A stretch of 64,000 nt of DNA, from NCBI RefSeq assembly GCF_905147365.1, contig NC_056421.1, positions 14,712,001-14,776,000 of the forward strand. The letters run 5' to 3'. Both the position numbers and the translations under genes were made by a program. Below the pieces are notes generated by a model. That model had not been told where the DNA came from and did no database searches. It saw only the letters and a list, made by a program, of their open reading frames with translations. This stretch comes from Aricia agestis (lineage: Eukaryota; Arthropoda; Insecta; Lepidoptera; Lycaenidae). Each line of letters starts with the position of its first letter. The first letter of the stretch is position 1. Shown piece by piece: positions 10,376 through 21,431 of this stretch.

Positions 10376-11485
10376 TGGTGCCTTCTCACGGCGCGTATTA
10401 TCGCAAGCCGCGCCGCGCACGCTCGAGCAACGCGCCGCGTGAAGGGGTGGCTCGGGCTGGCTCGAGCAGGCGCGTTTAATATCACGCGCCAGCTCGAGCC
10501 ACGCGCTCGAAGAAAGTGGTGGCGTGGTTGCGTTCTCACGGCGCGTGCTACCACGAGCCGCGCCGCGCCCGCTCGAGCCACGCGCCGTGTGAAGAGGTGG
10601 CGCGGCGCGGCTCGTGCAGGCGCGTACCGATCCGATTACAGTCGGTAACTTCAAAGGCGCGGCTTGAGCAAACAGGCGAGCACGAGCCACCCCTTCTCAC
10701 GGCGCGTGATATCACAAGCCGCGCCACGACAAAAATTCAAGTAAAATGAAACTTTATTAACACAATAATAGATATCATTTTGCTCTAAGTCACTACGTTA
10801 AATAAGTAAATTTTAATGAAATGCAACTTTATTCACTAGGCAACTAGGTTGAATTTCAATCTATGCCGCTAATTTTAGTAAATTAAGTGTAATTCATTTA
10901 TTTGATAGCAGATGCCGCTGCTTGGCGGCTACATCGCGCTATAGCTAGCACGAAGATTTTTATTATAGGTGATTAACTAATATGAAATTCTTTTCACTTA
11001 CACTGATTCTTGGTGTTGAAGAATTATCACGCCAGAGGGATTTAAGTCCCAGGGTAGGATACCCTGGGGGCTGGGACTAAATTCCTATGGCGTGTATTGG
11101 TCCTCAAATACTGGTGGCAGTTCATTCCTGAGTTTGAAATGCAACCTAGTCGCCTAGTGAATAAAGTTGCATTTCATTAAAATTTACTTATTTAACGTAG
11201 TGACTTAGAGCAAAATGATATCTATTATCGTGTTAATAAAGTTTAATTTTACTTGAATGTTTGTCAGCGTGGCGCGGCTTGTGATATAACGCGCCGTGAG
11301 AAGGGGTGGCTCGTGCTCGCCTGTGGCTCGTGCTCGCTCGTAATAGCTGGCTCGGCGCGGCGCGGCTTGTGATATCACGCGCCGTGAGAAGGGGTGGCTC
11401 GTGCTCGCCTGTGGCTCGTGCTCGCTCGTAAAAGCTGGCTCGGCGCGGCGCGGCTTGTGATATCACACGCCGTGAGAAGCCAGCC
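10376..11485. mobile_element. PIF/Harbinger-like foldback element
   Basis: The 1,110-bp unit is flanked by TTA (10373-10375 and 11486-11488), the target duplication expected for PIF/Harbinger elements. The ends are TGGTGCCTTCTCACGGCGCG and, reversed, GGCTGGCTTCTCACGGCGTG. The terminal motif TTCTCACGGCGCG occurs three times in the left arm (near 10383, 10533 and 10693) and three times inverted in the right (near 11289, 11379 and 11466). Inside the GC-rich arms is an AT-rich inverted pair (10733-10855 with about 11125-11260) around a central loop. No transposase gene is present. Open frames in the GC-rich arms are artefacts of low stop-codon density. Confidence 0.7.
11028..11094. repeat. Stem-loop in the centre of the foldback
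   Basis: CACGCCAGAGGGATTTAAG pairs with the reversed CTAAATTCCTATGGCGTG, with AGTCCCAG pairing CTGGGACT and a loop around GGGTAGGATACCC. The stem is about 24 bp and imperfect. Function unknown. Confidence 0.6.
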
Positions 11486-11675
11486 TTAAATATTTAATTT
11501 ATTTTATTTTTAGTATTTGTTGTTATAGCGGCAACAGAAATATATAATCTGTGAAAATTTCAACGCTCTAGCTATTACCGTTCTTAAGATACAGCCTGGA
11601 ATTAGACAGACGGACAGATATCGAAGTCTTAGTAATAGGGTCCCGTTTTTACCCTTTGGGTACGGAACCCTAAAG

Positions 11676-12150
11676 ATGAATTATATTATGATTCATAATA
11701 TGATTCTCCAAAGTGTGGTCGCTTGAAATAGTTTTTAGCCCCGCAGACTGTCGATTTCCACCCCGATTCTGCTAACAACGTTAATACTTAATACAACTTT
11801 GAAATATAATAATGAGATATAATAAAAATAAGAAAAAAATAAAATTGATCCCGTCCGGATGCTATAATGTGTTCTACTATTTTACTGTTTATTAGGATTC
11901 TCATCTATTAGTCAAATAAATTATTAAAATATAGTTTTGAACTAAACCCTAATGAGTTTAAATTAAAAAAAATAGAATTGATTTTTTTTAGCAAATTCAA
12001 ATAAAATGAAGCATTGATATTAGACGACTGAAAATCTATCAACTGTTGGTCGGAAGAAATTGCTGTTAAGTAATAGGACCGCTTCTGTGAGCTTTCTTCT
12101 TAGATAATAATTAAATTATGTTAAGTTTTAAATTGAATGACAAAAATATA
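11676..12150. other. AT-rich sequence
   Basis: Nothing recognised. Confidence 0.3.
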
Positions 12151-12278
12151 CTATCAGAGAAGTTGATTCCTAGGCAGATGAGGGACCTACGTAGTTTGGT
12201 CGGTAACCGAGCCGACAGATCTCAATTAACATTGAATGGACGTTGGTCTGTCAACTGTGTCAAAAATCTCCTCGATAG
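12151..12278. mobile_element. Short MITE (CCTAGGCAG family), copy 1
   Basis: The ends are CTATCAGAGAAG and, reversed, CTATCGAGGAG, flanked by TA on both sides (12149-12150 and 12279-12280). That suits Tc1/mariner-type integration. The interior shares TTGATTCCTAGGCAG, CTACGTAGTTTGGTC and TTAACATTGAATGG with the copy at 26574-26771. Confidence 0.65.
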
Positions 12279-12280
12279 TA

Positions 12281-12833
12281 CAAAATAAAAATAAATCTTT
12301 CTTTTCTTTTTGCAAGCACACAACATGACGCCGTACGTGCATGCTTCTACAAGCAATAGGCACTGAAGAAGTGTGTTATTTCAGCTGAAAACTAATAGCG
12401 TATTGCAGTTTTAGGTTGCTGGTAGTTGCAGTTATTAGGATTTAAACTTACATGCTTAGCATGGCTGTCATAAAAAGGGTTTATTTCTATGGAGTAATAG
12501 ACAAATATTGTAACATACTTAGAGGTTTTGAATTGTGCACCAAAATCTGTTGACAGCATTCCTATTCCTTCGCTTTTTATAATTGCTGTAATATATGTAG
12601 AGTCAGAATCTTGGCTTACATAAAATTTTAAAACCTATTGACAGTGTCAGGCAGCCAGTGCTTTTTGACAATGTCAACCAAGATTTGACACTTGTATAGT
12701 TTTACATGTACTTAAATATTTTTGTTAAATCTGTCCATCTTACATAAAATTAACAACTTTGATATATGCAGTATGTAAGTAGTATAATAGATATTTATTG
12801 GCAACTTTTGATGTTTCTTTTTTTTCAGCCAAG
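12281..12833. other. AT-rich sequence
   Basis: TTGACA-type motifs recur (12550-12700) without clear structure. No gene is seen. Confidence 0.3.
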
Positions 12834-13131
12834 ATAATTCTATTTCCAATTTTAGTAGGCTTATGCCTGTTATCACCAACCGCCTCCTAACACTAAGTGG
12901 TCCCCTAGCGGCCATTAAGGGTACATAATACATATTCTGCAAGATTCACGAATTTTTGTGTGTCACGTTCGTCCTTAGGGCGTAAGAAATTTTGCAAAAC
13001 ATTACTTTTTTTTTTAAATGTGTTTGTTTTAAGAGATATTTGACGCACAAAGATCGCTAGGGAACACTTAGCGTTAGGAGACCGTTGGTGAAAACAGGCA
13101 TAAGCCTACTAAAATTCGAAATAAAATTATT
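12834..13131. mobile_element. Palindromic MITE, ~300 bp
   Basis: The left arm ATAATTCTATTTCCAATTTT, AGTAGGCTTATGCCTGTT, CACCAAC, CTCCTAAC pairs with the right arm read in reverse: AATAATTTTATTTCGAATTT, AGTAGGCTTATGCCTGTT, CACCAACGG, CTCCTAACGC. Arms are about 85 bp. No coding sequence. Confidence 0.75.
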
Positions 13132-13617
13132 AGCATATCATAATTAGCATAAAAATTAAACATAATATATAACATCATAGGGATTATGAATATCATAATA
13201 TGAAAGAGGTTCATGAATCTTTTTGACTGAAACTGACCCTAAAAATCCTAAGAAACAAAAAAAATCATGATGTAATGATGAAATTAGATGACGTTGAGTT
13301 CCATGATGCAATGGGCGTCAGAGGCGCGCCCTCTAGCGGGTGCTATACCTACCTACGTCACCGCATACTAATGACTGAGGGTTGATTAAAAACACCTAAG
13401 TTGCAGGGCGTGGCCGGCCCCTGCCTCCCCCCGCCGCCGTCCCCTCCCCCCGCGCCGCCCCCACGAGCCCCGCACAGCCCCCCACCCCCCCCATCGCCCC
13501 GCACCGCGTAATTAAGCGAGATGTATTAATTTTATACGAATGGAGGTTTCACTTCGGCGATGATCCGTTTTGTGGTTTCGCTGTCTGTTAATTAATATTC
13601 TGTAATATTATACCGAT
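13132..13617. other. AT-rich sequence with C-rich island 13405-13510
   Basis: No gene is seen. The island is nearly pure C/G with runs of CCCCC. A shorter GC patch at 13318-13345 reads GAGGCGCGCCCTCTAGCGGG. Confidence 0.4.
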
Positions 13618-13725
13618 GTTTTTTTTAATGAAATAAGGGGGGCAAACGAGCAAACGGTTCACCTGATGGAAAACAACTACCGTCGCCCGTGGACACTCCC
13701 AACACCAGAAGAGCTGCAGAGCTGC
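13618..13725 (-). mobile_element. SINE-like element fragment (3' end only)
   Basis: TTTTTTTAATGAAATAAGGG, CAAACGAGCAAACG, TCACCTGATGG, CGTCGCCCGTGGACACTC and AGAAGAGCTGCAG match the 3' portion of the family in reverse. Similarity stops there, so the copy is 5' truncated. Confidence 0.7.
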
Positions 13726-14246
13726 TGCTGTTGATTGATTGTTATTGTCGGTATACGCTGTCTACATTAATAAATAAAAGGAAATATTTGATTGTTTGAT
13801 TGTAAAGGCACAGAAACTGCTTTACAAAATATAAAATTATAAAATTCAGGACACGAGTAGATCTGCCACGGAGACTACATTTAATGAAGAATTTACGGAT
13901 TCAGCTGGTGTCTATTTGCCCGTTTCTTTTAAATTTTATATTTAAAATATAAATTACAAATATAAAATGGGCACTTGATATTCTTATAACTTCTACTAAG
14001 TTGCACATGAAACTAACATAATATGATAAGTTGGCAATATATTATCATAATTATGAATAGCAATAACACGTTTCCCTTGTTTAGATAGTTAATGAAAAGC
14101 GCCGCCACGGTATATATTACAAATAACATGGAACCTGGAGCCTGGAGAGTGGAGTTTCACGAGTCACTGACTATCGAGAAAACTTTACATTTTGTATCCA
14201 AGTTAATTATAATATACATACTGATATTACTCAGCTTTGCTCTTTT
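13726..14246. other. AT-rich sequence
   Basis: AATAAATAAAAG near 13790 could be a LINE-type tail, but no coding part is attached. Nothing else recognised. Confidence 0.3.
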
Positions 14247-14541
14247 TTTATGAAATAAGGGGGCCAACGAGCAAACGGGTCACCTGATGGAAAGCAACTT
14301 CCGTCGCCCATGGACACTCGCAGCATCAGAAGTGCTGCAAGTGCGTTGCCGGCCTATTAAGAGGGAATAGGGTAATAGTGGAGGGTAGGGAAGGGAATAG
14401 GGTAGGGGATTGGGCCTCCGGTAAACTCACTCACTCGGCGAAACACAGCGCAAGCGCTGTTTCACGCCGGTTTTCTGTGAGAACGTGGTATTTCTCCGGT
14501 CGAGCCGGCCCATTCGTGCCGAAGCATGGCTCTCCCACGTA
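14247..14541 (-). mobile_element. SINE-like element, near-complete copy
   Basis: In reverse orientation it runs from poly-T and ATGAAATAAGGGGGCCAACG through GTTGCCGGCCTATTAAGAGG, a short purine-rich tract, AACACAGCGCAAGCGCTG and CCGGTCGAGCCGG to GGCTCTCCCACGT. Its polypurine tract is shorter than that of the 40.0-kb copy. Confidence 0.75.
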
Positions 14542-16864
14542 TGAACCTAGTTACTTTTAAAATATTTCTTTGAAGAAATACCGAATGAGTGAATATCAAA
14601 GCAAGGAAATCTGCTGTTAAAGTTATGCTCCAAGTCATGAGACGTGGCACAAAACTGATAAATTATATTTCAAAATTTATATGGTTAATATGCTTTATAC
14701 ACCATATAGGTAAAAACTATCGATTGTAATTTACACAAATAAATTTTATTATTAATCTAAAATGTACATAAGTTACAAAAAATCAAAAATGTTCATGCCA
14801 TGTGAATGGCTTATCAGACATGCAATGTATTTATGAAATATAATTTTATGAAAGTAAATAAATCCGACACAAATATGATTTCGGACAATTGACTTTCCCT
14901 TGCTTTATCAATTTGGCAAATCGCATCGGATTTTTCTCAATGCGATGTCACAATTTTCTTGGTTTTACATTTGAAAGTCTTTACCTGCATTTATCTAGTC
15001 TTAGTTCATCACATAACTCAGTCCCGTTATTATTGGACTCTTTAGAACTACTGTACCCAAAATAGTTTTTTCATGATTAATATATCTCTAATTTCACGGT
15101 AAGTCTATAACAACTAACCAAACGCATTAACTAAGTTTCTAATTACTCACAAGACCTGCCTGACAACAATTCGTCACAATTCCACACAATTCCTCACAAT
15201 TCCCCGCAACAAGTGTATTGTACAAGTCGTGGATTGTTGACGACATCGTCAAGACCACTCCAGCCCCCGCAGCTTAACGCCGAGCCTTTTTGTTCCCAGC
15301 GGTTTAGGAAATTCGACAATTACTGTTTCGACACGAGTAGGTAATGTACGAGGTAATACTTAAGATATTAATAGTCTGGGAGCTTCGAGTTAAGATATTA
15401 ATAGTCCGAGAGCTTGAAGTTAAAAAACGAATAGTCCAGGTGGATTTAATATTGTAAGTATTAAATATTAATAGTCTAGGAGGTAAAGCATAAAGTGTTA
15501 GTAGTCAGAGGTCTTAAAGCTAAGACATTTGTTGTCTAGGAGGTAAAAATTAAAATATTAGTAATAATAATTATAATCCAGGAAATAAAAGCTAAAACCG
15601 AGGTAAAACTTTATATGTCCGGGAAGTAAACATTTATATGTTGAATATCCAGATGTTAAAACTTTACTTAAAATATTTGATTTATAAGTGTGGTCTATCG
15701 AAATGTAAAAATATAGATACCTGCTTGTGTCAGATGTGTACGTAAGCATAGTAGTTCATTACACCTAGTTTTTTAATCGTTCAAATTATTATTTTTCGTT
15801 GACCTTAAATATATTATTAATAACGAACTGTAATTAAACTTTAATTAAAAGGCAAATCTTTTGATCACTTTAAAACTACATAATATTGTGTGAAAACTTC
15901 TGTAACCTCTGTTGTTTCCCACAGGGTAAAATAATGAAGACATTTGAGTTATGAAAAAAATGTGTACTTAAGTGAATAAGTGTTAAGTGCATAAGTCTGA
16001 GTGATTCCAAAAATTTGTTTGTCCGAAACTTTTCAATTTCAAAAATAAAAAGACATAATATCAGCTACTCAATGTTTTGTAGCTGCACGAGTATAATATT
16101 ATCTAGAGTCTTAAGGTTTCACTTATGATGGAATGAAATGATCTTGTAAGTAGACAAAAAAGTGTATACAAACAAGTACAGCGCAAGTCACAAAGGTATT
16201 ATTAATTGTCATAACAAATCTTTTCTAAAATGTATCATAAACGCTTAGGTACTCGACTAATATCTGAGTAAAATATCATTACAGAATTAAAGTACAGCTG
16301 CTAGGTACTTGCCCGTCTGCTGTCATGATGACGAGCGTGCTCCTCTCTACGAGGCTGCAGGAATGCTGCAGGATGTTTGAGAAAATTGTTGATTTCTGCA
16401 CCATCTGTAACAAACATTATATTATTTTACTACATAACATTGCCTTCATTAAGCTTCTGCTCAAACATATTTTTTTTAATTACAATTTTGAGCTACTTTT
16501 ACATTGAAAATTATTATGGTACATTGTCCGAAGTACTCGCGAAGTTGCCAGAGGAAATGAGGGATGATGGGATCCAAAGTACGAAAAGCGTGACGGGAGG
16601 CAAAACGAAGTACCTACGTGTCCACACACTTTTACATTGCCTTACCTAGAGGTACTTCACAAATAGTCGGACGCGACGGGGATTTTTAGGAGGCTACACA
16701 AAACTACATCCACAGAAACAACAGGTGTCAATGATCATTATTATTCACTTTCTAAAACAACAATATCACAATAATAACACGAAACTAGCCCAATAGTTCT
16801 GGCGTCTATCGAACCGCCATAGCAACTGGCCAACAATAAATTCAAAAACAATGGAACGTTAATG
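14542..16864. other. AT-rich sequence with degenerate tandem repeat at 15355-15600
   Basis: In 15355-15600 the motif TTAATAGTC followed by a short GGAG-type block recurs every 30-60 bp with drift (for example 15370, 15402, 15430, 15470, 15500), an old decayed tandem repeat. CACAATTCC repeats three times near 15175-15200. No gene or other family is recognised in the rest. Confidence 0.4.
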
Positions 16865-17150
16865 AGTGGCGGCCATATTAGCACGTTCGAAATTCGAAGT
16901 GCGGCGGGCCAATCGGCACAGCGGCCGCCCGGCCAATCCCGGCCCGCTAATTACGCTCCCGATATCACTTATTGGGAAACTTTTCCGCCGATTGTTCCAC
17001 TATCGTGAGTTGAGGCTCGCGACGATGACTTCGAGTGCTGGGCAGGTCTACGCGGGTTTGGGGTCTGGCGAGTCTGGCGGGTCTGGGGGGGGTTGCACGG
17101 CCAATCACAAATCAGGTAATCGTCATTATTGACGATTAATCATGGCGGTA
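16865..17150. other. GC-rich island, possible regulatory element
   Basis: This contrasts strongly with its AT-rich flanks. It has two CCAAT motifs (GGCCAATCGG near 16911, GGCCAATCCC near 16931), a GCTAATTACG homeodomain-type core, a G-rich run (GGGGTCTGG, GGGGGGGG near 17090) and TCATTATTGACGATTAATCATGG blocks. The reading frame through it shows no protein family. Promoter, enhancer or conserved non-coding element are all possible. Confidence 0.35.
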
Positions 17151-17824
17151 TGATGGAGTATTTTCTACAACTACGACAGGGTCAATACTATAGAAAAATC
17201 TGGAATAGTTATATTATAATTTACGAAAACGTTTGAAGTAAGGTGTTCCTTTTTAGGGTTTAGCTTATTTACAGTAAAATACGATACGCTATTGATAGTA
17301 ACGTCGCGTTGTACGAATTTCAAAGTTACATAAATAACCTAAGATTTGCTGCCAATAACTCATAATAACAATATGAAACCGTCATTTTCGACTTCAGCGT
17401 TCCATTACACAATAAGTTTACCTGCACTAAAGTAAAAAACATTTTCTCATTATAATATTTACAGTATGATGCAAGTCTTATTGACTATTGTATACTTAAA
17501 TATCTTAACAAAGCTTTTTATCAATAAACTCCCTAACTTTACCTTGGACGCTGTTAAGCATCTGTGTATCATCCCACAAAAAATTACGTATTGAGTAATG
17601 AATTCAGACATAATATTCTTTAAATCATTTATAACAAAACTGCATTCATAATTCAATTTAAAAAATCGCAAAAGCTTAACAGCGACCATTTGTAAAAGAA
17701 TATCTTTCAGTCCTTGTATTAGGAAAAGGACAAAAAAATTGTAGAGCGGTAGATGTAGGTAATAGAAGAAAGACAAAAAGTATCAGGTGTATTTGTTCCC
17801 AAGTAAAACCATGTAACATCATAC
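17151..17824. other. AT-rich sequence
   Basis: A minus-strand frame of 105 codons (17459-17776) is made of F, L, I, K, Y and V codons as expected from AT-rich DNA. I recognise no family, so no gene is called. Confidence 0.3.
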
Positions 17825-18003
17825 AGGATTCATCGTCTCACACACAACTAGATAACCCGTAAACTTTGTATCACTTAACTCCTAAATTATCTCACCGTCT
17901 ACCTATAAACTTTTCCCGGACTTCCACAAATATAATTTGGCAAATCGGTTCAGCCTTTCTCGAGTTTTAGCGAGCCTAACAAAATTAAAATTATATAGAA
18001 TAT
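17825..18003 (-). mobile_element. Helitron-like 5' fragment (CTCGAGAACGGCTGAAC family)
   Basis: Read on the minus strand it starts near TATATTCTATATAATTTTAA. It then has TAGGCTCGCTAAAACTCGAG, AAAGGCTGAACCGATTTGCC and GGAAGTCCGGG, in the same order as the copies at 60.6 and 61.1 kb. Confidence 0.5.
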
Positions 18004-19060
18004 ATACTGTAGCAATTTATGTAATTTGGAAGAGAAAAAATCTCTTTTTGATACTGTGACGAAGCCAATCTTACAATATGAAATTATATTATTTTTGTAT
18101 CTATCTGTAATATATAACTAGAAATATAATCTAGTTACATCCACATCCATCTATATAGCCACATCCATTTTCATCTATTAAAATTCTAAACTACCGATGT
18201 TATATTACGTATGGACGTATAGAGAGAAACTAGAAGGTTTACTTTCTGGGCTTCCTTTTTTATTACGAAACCCTAAAAATCAATAATTTAATTATCTATT
18301 CCAAAGCTACGATAGCGAACACACAAACACATCAAACTGGTAGTCTCTACTCTCTATTTTCTTCGGAATTTGCTCAGCTTCCTCTACATTTTAAGAAATT
18401 AACCCATCGATCGTGAAAAAACGAGACACAATAGAATTTCTATTGTGTCTCGGTCACGGTAACGGTGACTGTATGGGGCTTGATGAATTAAATGCGTTAT
18501 GGTTAGTACACACACACATTATTACGATTACAATATAAATATTGGCTCTATTATATTCCATTTCTTTTAATTTTGATATATAATATATACACAAAAATAA
18601 ACAAATTAATGTGCCATTATTTTTGTATTATTCGCACGTTATAATGTGATCAATTTATAATGGTAGCATTATTTTTGCCACCGACGATTATTGTAATGAA
18701 CGTGCTTTATGTTTATATTTCGAATTCTTACTCATTGAAAATGAATTACAACTTTACAATTACAATGTCCAAAATCACGTCCTCATTACGTCAAATTAAT
18801 AAGTACGGCAGCGCCCAAATCAACCCGTGACCACGCTTTGAAGTTCCGAAGTTGAAACTTAGAAATTAATTATGAGTCCAAATTATGAAGTTCAGGACTT
18901 TTGGTACCAAATTATGAGACTTTCGATACCAAATTGTAATTTGTACCTTGATTTTTGGCAAATATTACAAGTCGGAGCTCAATAATGAAGACGGATGAAT
19001 AAAATCAACTTGTTGGGAGTTTCGCGTTTTAATTGTTGCGAAGTTCCGGTGTCTGTGACC
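18004..19060. other. AT-rich sequence with a perfect palindrome
   Basis: At 18422-18452 CGAGACACAATAGAA is followed after one base by its exact reverse complement. No gene or repeat family is otherwise seen. Confidence 0.45.
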
Positions 19061-19985
19061 GTCAAGTCTTAATGATTGCCCATCGCGCCCATCGCCTCGA
19101 GTGCCGGTTGTGACGGCTAATGAGAGGTAACAATCGGTGACACGGTGACGCGGTGTGACGACGTGTCATTATGACGTGGAGTAAGGTGACGCAATATTTC
19201 ATGACGTGGTATGACGCGGTATGACGTACTGTGAGTTGTGACACAGGGAGAATGTTACAAATGAGCATATTGATATTATTGCTTAGATATTATTTTGTTA
19301 ATTTTAGTTCGTATTTCTATACTAATACGCAAACACTTTGAAAATGCTGACGTACGATAGAATATGTAATAACTTTCTTTTCAAGACATTGACGTTGTAG
19401 CCATACCGTAACGTACTATGACACGGGAATGACGCCGTGACACTGTTGTAACGCTACATGAAGTATCCGTAGTGAAGTATCCATGAAGCTATGACATACT
19501 GTGACATAGGAATGACGCCGTGACACTGTTGTAACGCTACATGAAGTATCTGTGAAGCTATGACATACTGTGACACAGGAATGATGCCGTGACACTGTTG
19601 TAACGCTACATCAAGTATCCGTAGTAAAGTATCCATGAAGCTATGACATACTGTGACACAGGAATGACGCCGTGACACTGTTGTAACGCTACATCAAGTA
19701 TCCGTGAAGCTATGACATACTGTGACAGAGGAATGACGCCGTGATACTGTTGTAACGCTACATGAAGTATCCGTGAAGCTATGACATACTGTGACAGAGG
19801 AATGACGCCGTGACACTGTTGTAACGCTACATGAAGTATCCGTAGTGAATTAGTATCCGTGAAGCTATGACATAGTGTGACACAGGACTTAAGTCGTGAC
19901 GCTGTGACGTATTGTGATACGGGAATGACGCCGTTGTGACGCGATATGACGACGTGACGCAGCCGTGACGCTCGTGCCTCACACT
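19061..19985. repeat. TGACG-rich minisatellite, 69/83-86-bp units
   Basis: The core 19440-19880 repeats ATGACATACTGTGACA, GAATGACGCCGTGACACTG and TTGTAACGCTACATGAAGTA. The landmark ATGACATACT occurs at 19491, 19560, 19643, 19712 and 19781 (ATGACATAGT at 19867), so spacings are 69, 83, 69, 69 and 86. The longer units carry an extra AGTATCCGTAGTGA-type duplication. The flanks (19105-19260 and 19880-19975) are degenerate short TGACG-based repeats. Confidence 0.75.
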
Positions 19986-20064
19986 CATTAGCGCCTTGTC
20001 GAAGCTCGTTAAAAGTTCTCGATCATCGCCACCACTAATTGCCGGCTGCGACTGCCGAGTGCCG

Positions 20065-20147
20065 ACACCCGATACACCCGATACACCCGATACACCCGAT
20101 ACACCCGATACACCCGATACACCCGATACACCCGATACACCCGATAC
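20065..20147. repeat. 9-bp tandem array (ACACCCGAT)n
   Basis: About nine perfect head-to-tail copies. On the minus strand it reads as a Gly-Val-Ser repeat only because 9 is a multiple of 3. No protein is inferred. Confidence 0.9.
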
Positions 20148-20210
20148 TACAGAGTAGGCTTTAATCGATATTAGGTACATAAAGAGTTTGTTAGCAGACG
20201 TATCGTAAAT

Positions 20211-20480
20211 AGGGTTGCCAGATGTCCGGTATTTAAGCGTACAGTCCGGTATTTTCGAGCCCTGTCCGGTAAGAAATAAACGATCATACCGGACAGAACA
20301 ATGTACTGGTAATTTTTTTAGAAGCTTCTACCTTTATTTCGATATGGCGACCACAATTTTATAACCGCAGTAATAATGTAAAAAACTGTATTTTTGCGAC
20401 CTACCATACGAGTACAAACCTAAAATAACTGCCCTATAAAGATGTTGACATTATCTAAGAAAACCGTACTTTTCCTTATA
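20211..20480 (+). repeat. GTCCGGTATTT repeat family, copy 1
   Basis: It begins AGGGTTGCCAGATGTCCGG, then TTTAAGCGTACAGTCCGG, TTTTCGAGCCCTGTCCGG and ATCATACCGGACAGAACAAT. It later shares AAAAAACTGTATTTTTGCGACC with the copy at 25081. The GTCCGGTA motif occurs directly and inverted within it. Mobile-element class not determined. Confidence 0.6.
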
Positions 20481-20495
20481 CCAAAAGACTAATTT

Positions 20496-20628
20496 CTGCC
20501 ACACTCAGAGTGGAACATTAATTACTTAAATGTAATTAATTCAACATTTTGACATAAGCCCCATACATTATCTATATATATCATAAATTGAAGGTTAATC
20601 TCAATTATATGTCTCTGAGTACAGCGGT
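20496..20628. mobile_element. MITE (GCACTCAGAG family), copy 1
   Basis: CTGCCACACTCAGAG at the left and, reversed, CCGCTGTACTCAGAG at the right bracket ATTAATTACTTAAATGTAAT and GACATAAGCCCCATACATTA. Partial copies lie at 22379 and 29807. Confidence 0.6.
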
Positions 20629-20875
20629 AAGTCTACTAAGTGTATTATGTTATGTAATCTATATCTGAGCAAACATTCAGTCGGTGAGTTTTCAACTCTA
20701 TTCAAAGAAAACATACAATTGCCGTTCGGAATTTCGTAATAGCAGTTAGTATCAGAATTGCGATGCTATTAAAACTTTCTAGAAAAGAAATAAATGAAAC
20801 TGAGGAAATTACTCATTCCTTCGCGGTAAATAAATGAGAGAAAAAGCGGTAACCAGCCATCGGCGGTGATTAAAA
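20629..20875. other. AT-rich sequence
   Basis: Nothing recognised. Confidence 0.3.
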
Positions 20876-21150
20876 AAGAACAAGTTGCGCCCCCGGGGCG
20901 CGACCCTAGGGCGTCAGGGCGCCGGACGCTACGTGAGAACGTGACTTTCGATCGTCACCGCCTCGCACCTCCCGACACCCCCCGGCATCCCCCGGTATCC
21001 CCCGGCACCGCGAATTATTCCATATCGCAATATATCGCTGATGATTTGCTCGATGACAGTCGAGTACAGGATGAGCACGAATTGCACGAGTGGAAATATG
21101 CAAACGCTGTTTTGCCAAATATATTGTATGAAGGACAATCTCAAAGATGA
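20876..21150. other. GC island plus flanking non-repetitive sequence
   Basis: At 20885-21010 there are three CCCCCGG(C/T)AT(C/G) units, and CTACGTGAGAACGTGAC lies upstream. An AT-richer stretch follows, without repeats. An open frame crosses it (20866-21150), but the composition changes abruptly in mid-frame and no family is recognised. It could be a conserved non-coding element. Confidence 0.3.
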
Positions 21151-21431
21151 TCTTCAGAGGAGAATTGTCATTTCAAATGTCTAATGACAACTAGAGCCCC
21201 GTAATTTTCTATTTTTAAACTTCGATAGAGCGATGTTTGGTCTGTTATAGTTATTTCGGTTATAAAGAACAGAATATGTTAGGGAGATTTTCAGACCTTG
21301 GGTAGTGGTTAGGCCATAACTCATAACCACAAAAATCAAATTCAATTTGAACATTTTGCAGTGTTACCATGGTGACTATCAATGTCAAGTCGATTCAGAG
21401 GAGTTTGGCAACCTTGGACAACTAGTAATCA
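21151..21431. other. AT-rich sequence
   Basis: Nothing recognised. Confidence 0.3.

Larger units (their letters stand above)
9852..11675 (+). mobile_element. GGTTCCGTAC-family element carrying two insertions
   Basis: It begins AAATCGGCCAAGTGCGAG at 9852. It resumes GAAGGGTTCCGTACC at 10151, TACGGGAGCCCCCC near 10204, TTAAATATTTAATTT after 11486, then GTTGTTATAGCGGCAACAG and GACAGACGGACAG, and ends GGGTACGGAACCCTAA near 11673. Without its insertions it would be close to the 405-bp copy at 4181-4585. Confidence 0.7.

Noticed and set aside
10282..10749. Several overlapping Arg/Ala-rich frames on both strands
   Set aside because: They lie in the GC-rich inverted arms of a foldback element, where stop codons are rare in every frame.
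17459..17776. 105-codon minus-strand frame
   Set aside because: Composition matches AT-rich background, no recognisable domain, and no splice context.
19827..20180. Minus-strand frame with a Gly-Val-Ser repeat
   Set aside because: It arises from the 9-bp array at 20065-20147 and the adjacent minisatellite, with no further protein features.
20866..21150. 94-codon frame across a GC island
   Set aside because: Composition changes abruptly in mid-frame, both strands are open, and no family is recognised.
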